A stretch of DNA of 30,074 bases, from positions 1,802-31,875 of the IMG/VR virus record IMGVR_UViG_3300001472_000084. The stretch is one strand, 5' to 3'. Position numbers and translations under genes: made by a program. Under the pieces are notes generated by a model, which saw only the letters and a list, made by a program, of their open reading frames with translations, was not told where the DNA came from and made no database searches. This DNA comes from a virus. Positions 7,932-15,500 of this stretch are shown here, one piece after another. Within the stretch, counting starts at the first letter, position 1; the number at the start of each line of letters is the position of its first letter.

Positions 7932-9407
7932 ATGTCAGTACAAGCAACACCGGGATTCGACTTGCAGCCGTCTGCAACGCAGATTCCCACAGCAACAAAC
8001 TATATTACCGACTTCAACTTCTTGAATCAGTATCTTCCTGATACTTATGAAAAGGAATTTGAGCGTTATGGTAATAGAACAATCTCATCATTCCTACGAT
8101 TAGTAGGAGCAGAGATGCCTTCTAACTCAGACCTTATCAAATGGGCAGAGCAAGGAAGATTACACACAAAGTATACTCAAGTTGGAACAGCAGCAGCAGC
8201 AGCGGCTCTTAATCCTACATTTAGAGTAAATGACAACCTTGCACCTGCAGGTTCAACAGCAGGAGCTTTAGGAACAGCTACAATGGCTCTTAGAACAGGA
8301 CAAACAATTATGATTGTTCAAAACAACGGGAGTGGAAGTAACAAAGGAGTTATAACAGCAACTAACGTTGGTGGTGTAGCTACTGATTTTACTGTAGCTT
8401 TATATGAGGCTGCAGGTCTTGTTACCGCAGGAACAGGAGCAGTTAACTCTGATGTTACAATATTCATATACGGTTCTGAATTTAGAAAAGGAACAGTAGG
8501 AATGGTAGGTTCTTTAGAGGCTGACGATATTATCCTTGACAACTCTCCAATTATCCTGAAAGATAAGTATGCAGTATCAGGTTCTGATATGGCACAAATT
8601 GGATGGATTGAGATTCAGACTGAGAACGGAGCGACAGGTTACCTATGGTACTTGAAGTCAGAGCACGAGACTCGTCTACGTTTTGATGACTACCTAGAAA
8701 CTGCAATGATTGAAGCGGTTCCTGCAGAGGCAGGTTCAGGTGCTTCTAACGCAGGGGCAGGAGCAGGAGACAACCCTAACTTTGGTAACAAAGGTTCGGA
8801 AGGTATCTTCTATTCAGTAGAGAACAGAGGAAATGTATGGTCAGGTGGTAACCCTGTAGCTTTAGCAGACTTTGATGCTATCATCTCACGTCTTGACAAG
8901 CAAGGTTCTATCGAAGAAAATGTTATCTTCCTAGACCGACAGTTTGGTTTCGACATTGACGATATGTTAGCAGCTCAAAACTCTTATGGAGCAGGTGGTA
9001 CATCTTACGGATTGTTTGACAATGACGAAGAGATGGCACTCAACTTAGGCTTCACAGGATTCCGTAGAGGTTATGACTTCTACAAGTCTGATTGGAAATA
9101 CCTAAATGACCCAACAATGAGAGGTGGTTTACCAACAGGAGCGAACTCAGGTCGTGTAAACGGTCTATTGGTTCCTGCAGGTTCAACTACTGTGTATGAC
9201 CAAATCCTTGGAAAGAACGCTAAGCGTCCATTCCTACACGTACGTTACAGAGCTTCAGAGACTGAAGACAGACGATACAAGACTTGGATTACAGGTTCAG
9301 CAGGAGGAGCACGTACTTCTGACTTAGATGCAATGGAGGTCAACTTCCTTTCTGAGCGAGCGGTATGTACCTTAGGTGCAAACAACTTCTTCTTATTCCA
9401 AGAGTAG
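7932..9407 (+). CDS. Major capsid protein
   Basis: A 491-aa protein after the scaffold gene and closed by a strong terminator: the position, size and isolated transcription unit expected of the HK97-fold shell protein. An N-terminal helical region with TNYITDFNFLNQYLPDTYEK and SFLRLVGAEMPSNSDLIKW at about residues 22-70 resembles N-terminal arms of Bacteroidota-phage capsid proteins. A Gly/Ala/Thr-rich beta segment (about 75-185) could be a surface insertion. The second half is rich in Gly, Asp and Arg with a hydrophobic C-terminus ending NNFFLFQE. Codons such as AAC, GAC, TAC and TTC look more frequent than in neighbouring genes, consistent with high expression. The capsid fold cannot be proven by eye; context supports it strongly. 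Confidence 0.83.
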   Translation: MSVQATPGFDLQPSATQIPTATNYITDFNFLNQYLPDTYEKEFERYGNRTISSFLRLVGAEMPSNSDLIKWAEQGRLHTKYTQVGTAAAAAALNPTFRVNDNLAPAGSTAGALGTATMALRTGQTIMIVQNNGSGSNKGVITATNVGGVATDFTVALYEAAGLVTAGTGAVNSDVTIFIYGSEFRKGTVGMVGSLEADDIILDNSPIILKDKYAVSGSDMAQIGWIEIQTENGATGYLWYLKSEHETRLRFDDYLETAMIEAVPAEAGSGASNAGAGAGDNPNFGNKGSEGIFYSVENRGNVWSGGNPVALADFDAIISRLDKQGSIEENVIFLDRQFGFDIDDMLAAQNSYGAGGTSYGLFDNDEEMALNLGFTGFRRGYDFYKSDWKYLNDPTMRGGLPTGANSGRVNGLLVPAGSTTVYDQILGKNAKRPFLHVRYRASETEDRRYKTWITGSAGGARTSDLDAMEVNFLSERAVCTLGANNFFLFQE

Positions 9408-9426
9408 GAACAGTTATAAAACCAAG

Positions 9427-9456
9427 AGGGGTGTCTTAGGGCACCCCTTTATTTTT
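9427..9456 (+). terminator. Intrinsic terminator after the major capsid gene
   Basis: A 9-bp stem (AGGGGTGTC at 9427-9435 pairing with GGGCACCCCT-side bases 9440-9448, one G-T pair) closes a TTAG loop and is followed by a T-rich tract through 9456. It lies 20 nt after the capsid stop. It should end most transcription of the scaffold-capsid unit; the next gene has no obvious promoter of its own and may depend on readthrough. Confidence 0.85.
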
Positions 9457-9475
9457 AAATTTTAAATTATATCAA

Positions 9476-10222
9476 ATGAAAACAAAAGAAAAATTTGTAG
9501 ACAAGCACTACAGACTAATTAAAGATGTGGCACCATTAACATTTATGTTGCCATCAAGAAACACCCGTAGATTCCCACTGTTGTGGTTTGACGAGGAGAA
9601 AGGTATCAATAGACCACTTCGTTATGCGGTAAATCAAAAGACACCATTCGAGGATGAACAAGACGGAAACGCTATTGTTGAGCCTATTATTTTTGAGGAT
9701 GGATTCCTAATGGTCCCAAGAAATAATCAGGTCCTTCAGCAGTTTCTTAACTATCACCCTATGTATGGAAAGAAATTCACAGAAGTAAACGAGGAGAAGT
9801 CAGCAACCGAGGACGTAGAGTTTTTAAATATAGAGGTTGATGCATTGATTGAGGCTCGTAAGTTATCCTTAGAGCAGCTAGAGAGTATCGCTTCGGTAAT
9901 ATTTGGCACGGATGTATCCAAGACATCTACCGCAGAGATAAAGCGTGATGTATTGATATATGCTCGACAGTATCCGGAAGACTTCTTAAGCATTGTAAGT
10001 GACCCAATGATAAAGCTTCAGGCAAATGTCAAGAAGTTTTTTGATGCAGGATTACTTTCATTTAGAAAGAATCAGCAGGAGGTATGGTTCAATACTCCTA
10101 GTAACAAGAAGCGTATGTTGGTTGTACCTTTTGGTGAAGACGCATTGTTTGTTGTAGCTAACTACCTACAGAGTGATGAGGGTATTGAGGCGTTGAAGAT
10201 ACTAGAGAAACTACTAGATTAA
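9476..10222 (+). CDS. Conserved structural-region protein, 248 aa
   Basis: A 248-aa soluble protein of unknown function. The N-terminal third is beta-rich with aromatic and basic patches (FMLPSRNTRRFPLLWFDEEK at about 23-42, and FEDEQDGNAIVEPIIFEDGF at about 58-77). Residues about 130-170 form predicted paired helices (LSLEQLESIASVIFG, then STAEIKRDVLIYA), reminiscent of a small SAP/HeH-like nucleic-acid-binding helix pair, but without a decisive signature. The C-terminal part returns to strands (KRMLVVPFGEDALFVVANYL). Proteins with this arrangement occur beside capsid genes in Bacteroidota phages as I recall. Its place between capsid terminator and connector genes suggests a head-completion or assembly role. 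No function should be assigned with confidence. Confidence 0.75.
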   Translation: MKTKEKFVDKHYRLIKDVAPLTFMLPSRNTRRFPLLWFDEEKGINRPLRYAVNQKTPFEDEQDGNAIVEPIIFEDGFLMVPRNNQVLQQFLNYHPMYGKKFTEVNEEKSATEDVEFLNIEVDALIEARKLSLEQLESIASVIFGTDVSKTSTAEIKRDVLIYARQYPEDFLSIVSDPMIKLQANVKKFFDAGLLSFRKNQQEVWFNTPSNKKRMLVVPFGEDALFVVANYLQSDEGIEALKILEKLLD

Positions 10223-10228
10223 TTTCAG

Positions 10229-10236
10229 TATCTTTG
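10229..10236 (+). promoter_or_regulatory. Bacteroidota-type -7 element TATCTTTG before the 107-aa gene
   Basis: TATCTTTG lies 7 nt after the stop of the 248-aa gene and 43 nt before the next ATG, giving the longest leader of the five promoter sites. That leader contains a palindrome (10240-10253) and a T-run. No clear -33 TTG is present at usual spacing. It would drive only the 107-aa gene, because a terminator follows. Confidence 0.6.
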
Positions 10237-10239
10237 TGA

Positions 10240-10253
10240 TGAGAATATTCTCA
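10240..10253. repeat. Perfect 14-bp palindrome in a promoter leader
   Basis: TGAGAATATTCTCA is its own reverse complement and begins 4 nt after the TATCTTTG element, around the expected transcription start. With a two-base bulge the pairing extends to TGTG on the left and CACA on the right. It could be an operator for a dimeric regulator or a stable 5' mRNA hairpin. Function unknown. Confidence 0.5.
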
Positions 10254-10278
10254 CATAATTTGCTAAATTTTTTTTATT

Positions 10279-10602
10279 ATGCAAAAGTTTTTATCTATTC
10301 CTATCACAGCGACAGGAGAAACAGCACAATTAATAGCTGTTGATGGTATTGTTCTAATCGAACAAGCGAGCACGACTACGGTTACTATTACTTACGGAAA
10401 TGCAGCGGCACAGGATGTTGTTACATTGACTATTGGTGCGGCTATGGCTGCTAACAATGTTACTGTAAGAGACCGTATTCAGGACTCTGTAATTGCAGCA
10501 CTTCAGACTTCTTGGACAAATCCAAAGTATACGGTAAGTCTTTCAGGTTTATCCGTAGCGTCAGGAGCAGCAGTAACTATTACAGGAATTGCTATCGCTT
10601 AA
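10279..10602 (+). CDS. Small beta-rich virion protein (candidate capsid decoration)
   Basis: A 107-aa protein rich in Ala, Thr, Val and Ile with alternating hydrophobic/polar residues indicating a beta-sandwich. Visible elements are FLSIPITATGETAQLIAVD near the N-terminus, a TTVTITYGN strand (about 33-41), a helix VRDRIQDSVIAALQ (about 63-76) and a repetitive TVSLSGLSVASGAAVTITG end. It is alone in a transcription unit with its own promoter and strong terminator, and lies between head and connector genes. Small, abundant, separately transcribed beta proteins in this place are commonly capsid decoration or cement proteins, so that is the best inference. No homologous family was recognised from sequence. 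Confidence 0.7.
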   Translation: MQKFLSIPITATGETAQLIAVDGIVLIEQASTTTVTITYGNAAAQDVVTLTIGAAMAANNVTVRDRIQDSVIAALQTSWTNPKYTVSLSGLSVASGAAVTITGIAIA

Positions 10603-10627
10603 TACAATTAAGTATTAAAGTAACATT

Positions 10628-10658
10628 AGAGGGCTTTTAAGGAGCCCTCTTTTTTTTT
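10628..10658 (+). terminator. Intrinsic terminator after the 107-aa gene
   Basis: A perfect 8-bp stem, AGAGGGCT (10628-10635) with AGCCCTCT (10643-10650), a 7-nt loop, and nine Ts through 10658. It is the strongest terminator in the window. The promoter element for the tail module starts 4 nt after the T-run, so stop and start signals are back to back. Confidence 0.9.
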
Positions 10659-10661
10659 GCT

Positions 10662-10669
10662 TATCTTTG
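10662..10669 (+). promoter_or_regulatory. Bacteroidota-type -7 element TATCTTTG before the tail module
   Basis: TATCTTTG lies directly after the terminator T-run and 18 nt before the ATG at 10687, implying a very short leader. The element is inside a dyad, TTATCTT (10661-10667) and AAGATAA (10677-10683). A -33 motif is not evident because that position falls inside the terminator hairpin. It would drive the connector and tail genes to about 18023. Confidence 0.6.
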
Positions 10670-10686
10670 TGTAAAGAAGATAACGA

Positions 10687-11640
10687 ATGATTAACTCAGT
10701 AAGAAATACAGTTCTATCTATACTGAACAAGAACAACTACGGATACATCTCTCCATCAGACTTTAACCTGTTTGCTAAGCAGGCACAGCTAGATATATTT
10801 GATAATTACTTTTTCAATTATAACTATCAGATAAATAAAGAGAATGCTAGACAGTCAGGTACAGGATATGCTGACATCAAGAAGGGATATGAGGAAGTGA
10901 TTGAGATGTTCTCAGAGACAAAGTTCTTAACGAATACCAATAACTTAGTACCAACAAATACGTTTCAGCTACCATCAGCTACAACGACAGGAGATGATTA
11001 CTACCTTATAAATAAGGTACTAGGATATCAAGATATTATTACTACGGGTACGACAACAGCTAGTAACCCAAACCTATTAGATGATACTAACGCTACGTTT
11101 GTAAATGATGGTGTGGCTGTGGGGGATATTGTATGTAATACAAGAGATATTCCTGATACTATTGCTACAGTTACAACCACAGGGTCTCAGACATCACTAG
11201 GGATATCATCTACAATATTTACTGTGACAGGCTCAAAATATGTAATATTCAGACCTAAGCAGAATGAGCTTGAGAAGGTTACGCACAGTAAGATAACAAT
11301 GCTTGGAAACTCAATGCTTACAGCACCAAATAGATTATTCCCTGCGTACACTCAGGAAGGAAATATATTAACAACGTATCCATCAACCATAGATGCGGGT
11401 CTACTATGTCAATATATAAGGTATCCTAAGGACCCTAAGTGGACATATGTATCACTAACAAATGGTGAACCTGTGTTTGATTCAAGTCAGACAGATTTTC
11501 AAGATTTTGAGCTTAGTATAGATGACCAAGTTGAATTGGTAAATAAGATTCTTCAGTATGCAGGTATGTCTATCAGAGAGATTCAGGCGGTACAGTTTGG
11601 TAAAACAGAGGAGCAGTATAACGACCAACAAGAAAAATAA
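10687..11640 (+). CDS. Connector/ring-type head-tail protein 1
   Basis: A 317-aa protein opening the tail module. The N-terminal 70 residues are helical and aromatic-rich (SPSDFNLFAKQAQLDIFDNY at about 22-41), as in adaptor proteins that sit under the portal. Residues about 117-188 are a Thr-rich beta segment with the pattern LLDDTNATF, GVAVGDIVCNT, VTTTGSQTSL and IFTVTGSKYVIF, closely like a segment in the 337-aa protein at 17010. After this come a strand-rich part and a helical C-terminus (DFELSIDDQVELVNKILQYA at about 275-294). The order portal-capsid-this gene matches connector/ring genes of podoviruses and crAss-like phages. It overlaps the next start by 1 nt (TAATG). The exact ring position is unknown. 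Confidence 0.66.
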   Translation: MINSVRNTVLSILNKNNYGYISPSDFNLFAKQAQLDIFDNYFFNYNYQINKENARQSGTGYADIKKGYEEVIEMFSETKFLTNTNNLVPTNTFQLPSATTTGDDYYLINKVLGYQDIITTGTTTASNPNLLDDTNATFVNDGVAVGDIVCNTRDIPDTIATVTTTGSQTSLGISSTIFTVTGSKYVIFRPKQNELEKVTHSKITMLGNSMLTAPNRLFPAYTQEGNILTTYPSTIDAGLLCQYIRYPKDPKWTYVSLTNGEPVFDSSQTDFQDFELSIDDQVELVNKILQYAGMSIREIQAVQFGKTEEQYNDQQEK

Positions 11641-12563
11641 TGGCATATATATCACAATACGAATACTACGAAAATAACGGCAAGAATCCTGAAGGAGCTA
11701 ATTGGGGTTCATATCAGTACGTTAGCCTATACGATATAGTGAATAACTATATGTTGATGTATACAGGTAACCACTCGATGATTAATAACGAGGAAAGATA
11801 TAAGGTTTTATTTCACGCAAAGCGTGGTATACAGGAGCTTAACTATGATGCATTCAAAGAGATAAAGGTATTAGAGCTTAACGTATCTGACAACCTTAGA
11901 TTTGTCTTACCTCCTGACTTTGTAAATTGGGTTCGAATATCCTTGTACAAGGATGGTATACTTAGGCCTATGACAGAGAATATTCAGGTTAATAGTGCAG
12001 GGTCATACCTTCAAGATAATAACTCTAAGATTCTTTTCGACCAAGACGGGAATATATTGAAGCCTGAGTATTCAAACCTAGACCTAGATAGAATTAGCGG
12101 AACTAAGAAGAGTATATATCTAAATGAGGCTAGTCAATTTCACGGTATGTTAGGATACAATTGCGATGGATGTTGGTACTTTGATTGTGGTATAGGAGCG
12201 TTTTATGCTCTTAACACAGAGACAGCTAATGCTAACCCTACCTTTAGAATAGATAGACAGGCAGGTGTAATAAATTTTGACTCATCAATGTCTGACGAGA
12301 AGTGCATACTTGAGTATGTCTCTGATGGTATGGAGAATGGTGATGACACCTTGGTAAGTGTCAACAAACTTTTTGAGGATTATATCTATGCATACATAAC
12401 ATATGCACTACAGAACTCCAAGTATGGTGTTCAGGAGTATATGATAAATAGAGCTAAAAGAAACAAGTCAGCTTTATTACGTAATGCAAAGATTAGAATG
12501 AGTAATATTCATCCCGGTAGGTTACTACAGAACCTTAGAGGTCGGGACAAATGGATTAAATAA
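11640..12563 (+). CDS. Connector/ring-type head-tail protein 2
   Basis: A 307-aa protein. Helical N-terminus with YVSLYDIVNNYMLMYTG (about 27-43) and an INNEERYKVLFHAKRGIQEL helix (about 49-68), then strand DAFKEIKVLELNVSDNLRF and the loop VLPPDFVNWVRISLY (about 92-106). The helix bundle followed by a beta-sandwich with a PPDFVNWVRI-type motif recurs in Bacteroidota-phage tail-adaptor genes to my recollection. A C-terminal helical, basic part (INRAKRNKSALLRNAKIRM) ends RGRDKWIK. It is coupled to its neighbours on both sides: a 1-nt overlap before, and no gap after. A tail-tube or gatekeeper role between portal and nozzle is likely, inferred from position. Confidence 0.66.
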   Translation: MAYISQYEYYENNGKNPEGANWGSYQYVSLYDIVNNYMLMYTGNHSMINNEERYKVLFHAKRGIQELNYDAFKEIKVLELNVSDNLRFVLPPDFVNWVRISLYKDGILRPMTENIQVNSAGSYLQDNNSKILFDQDGNILKPEYSNLDLDRISGTKKSIYLNEASQFHGMLGYNCDGCWYFDCGIGAFYALNTETANANPTFRIDRQAGVINFDSSMSDEKCILEYVSDGMENGDDTLVSVNKLFEDYIYAYITYALQNSKYGVQEYMINRAKRNKSALLRNAKIRMSNIHPGRLLQNLRGRDKWIK

Positions 12564-15500
12564 ATGGCGAATTTAAAAAGACACTTTATAGCAGGCAAGA
12601 TGAATAAGTCTGTAGACGAAAGACTTGTGCCTAACGGTGAGTATATTGATGCATTAAATGTAAGGCTTGGTTCTACAGAGGCTTCAGAGATAGGCTCCGT
12701 TGAGAACTCAAAGGGTAATACTAAGATTACAACATTAGAGTACAACGGAACAGCCTTGAGCGATAGTGCAAGGTGTATAGGTGTCCTTGATGATAGTGCT
12801 AACGAGACACTGTATTGGCTTGTACACGACCCGGCATTTACTGTTGGTGCAACAAATAAGCTTGACTTAATAGTGTCAATAGACTTGAAGACTGATGCGT
12901 TAGTTTATCACGTTATTAGTATTCGTAATGGCTCAACATCAGATACAACGCTAAACTTTAATCCAACTTTTTTAGTTACAGGTATTGACTTGGTGGAGGA
13001 CCAACTGTTCTTTACCGATGACTTTAACCCACCTAGGGTTATAAATGTTAAGAGAAACTATGCAAACCCTATTGCAAACGTAGACCAATTTACTGATGAG
13101 GAACTTCTTGTAATTAAGAAGCCACCTGTAGAGGCACCGACATTTACATTGAACCTTACTCCGGGAGAGGAGGACTACCTAGAGGAGCGATTCATATGCT
13201 TTGGATACAGGTATAAATATGCAGACAACCAATACTCAGCGACCTCACAGTTCTCTGAGCCTGCATTTACCCCTAAGCCTTTTTTCTTTTCTCCCGAATC
13301 ACTTCTTAACGAAGGTATGGTAAACTCAAAGAATCAAGCTATAATAACATACAACTCAGGTGGCCCACTTGTCGTTGGTGTTGATTTATTATTTAAAGAG
13401 TCAGGGAATAGTATTATAAAGGTGATACAGAAGCTTGACAAGCAGCAGGAGGGTCTTGCAGATAACACTGACTATACATTTTCTTTTAACAGTAACAAGA
13501 TATTCACAGTCTTACCTGACTCACAGCTACTAAGGTTGTTTGATAATGTACCACGTTTTGCACAGGCACAGACAGTTATGGGTAATAGGTTGGTATATGG
13601 TAACTACGTTGATGGATATGACCTAACCGATAAGAATGGAAGCTTAACAAGGCTAGAGTATCAAGCTGATTTATTATCAAATGAAATTAGCATTGAGTCT
13701 TTAGGTACTTCTTTAAATCCATTCACCTTTAATGTTGATGGAGCTGTTACTATTGCTGATAGTAAGATTATTATTGATTTTACAGGAATACAGCTAACAT
13801 CAGGAAGTGTAATATCATTTTTTTTAAATATAACTCACGATTCTTTTTCAAGCAACACTCCTACCTCTAACTCCGGTGTAACGCCTGTAGCTTATGCATA
13901 TGTTTTGCCTCAAGATTTTGCATCAATACACGACCTCGCAATAAGTACCGACTTTAAAAATTCAATAGGAACTTCTCTTCCATCCGGTACTATACTTCCT
14001 GTATATGACGCATCCAATCCAACTTCCTGTAATGGAGTAACATTTACAGATAGTATGAATTGTAATATAGAAAATGTACTTACAGGAGTATCACCGAATC
14101 CAACGTGGACTAAATATGTATCAGGACAAACATCTGCTATTGCATCACCCGCTACCCCAAGTGCAGGTGAGGGTATGATTATAGGTTCTTCTATTGGTAG
14201 TAATAATTTGGAGTTAACTATAATAGCAATGAGAAGGGTAAATAATGTAGGCGGCCCCACAGCAAATGCCTTTGAATATTTTAAAATTGAGAATCCGCAA
14301 GTAACAATAGCGTCATCTCCATCTGCATTAAGCCTTCATAGTAATAGAAACTATGAGGTAGGCATCATATATATGGATGAGTTTAATAGGTCAACCACAG
14401 CATTAGTTAGTGAGTTTAATTCTGTTAACATTCCTTGTGGTAATGCACACCTTCAGAATAGGATTAAGGTAACAATACCCCCTCAGCAGTTGGCACCCTC
14501 TTTTGCAACACGATACAAGTTCTGTCTTAAGCCTGATAGAGATGGTTATGAAACTATATATTCTAACATTTATTTTACAAATCCTACTACATCATATACT
14601 TTCTTTTTAATTGATGGAGAAAATGCTCAGAAGGTTGAAGAGGGCTCAAGATTAATTGTTAAAAAAGATTCAAATGGTTATGCCTCCACTTGTAAATATG
14701 CAACCGTTCTTGAAAAAGCTTCTCAAGTGCAAGATTTCTTTACATTAGCAGATGTAACAATACCTGCGGGTGTATATATGAAAATACTAGCTAGAGATTT
14801 TTCTGCAGTATTACCTGAAAATTCATTTATTTCTCCGGGTATTGAAGTAACAGTTTCAGATTTTACTACTTGGCCTACACAAGTATACCACGGATTAAGT
14901 GGAGGAACAGGCTCTTCATCATCAAGTGCAGGTTCACCTCCTTATGGATTAACTATCCCTTCGGGAACAAATATAAGATTTAGAGCAGAGTACCTAATGG
15001 CGGGTGTAGGAGGAAACAATAATATGTTAATAGACTTGCAGTTTATATCTCCAAATAATTACAATACTATAATAGAATGGTTCAATGATAATAACATAGA
15101 TGATATATTTCAGTCACAAAAACAAATAATAGAAGAAGCCTCACCCGCAAATCCTATTACTTTAAGTAGAGCCCCTGACACAAATGCTTCAACATCGAAC
15201 TATGGTCTTACATATAATAGTAGCGACCCTTCCAATGTTGAATATGTATGGTTCGAAGACTTAACTACAGGAGAAATAAGGTTTGTTACAAAAGGATTTA
15301 GGGCAACAGGGTTATCAGTTAGTCTTGTTACAACAGAATGGCAAATACTTAGAAGCGGAGCCGATGTGGTATTCGAGACCGAGCCTAGTGATTCACTACC
15401 TGACGTGTGGTTTGAGGGTGCTGACTCATATGCTATTGACCAAGCCACAGGATTCCATAGCGGGTCACCCGCTGCAGGTGGGGGTCAAAACCAAAATGCA

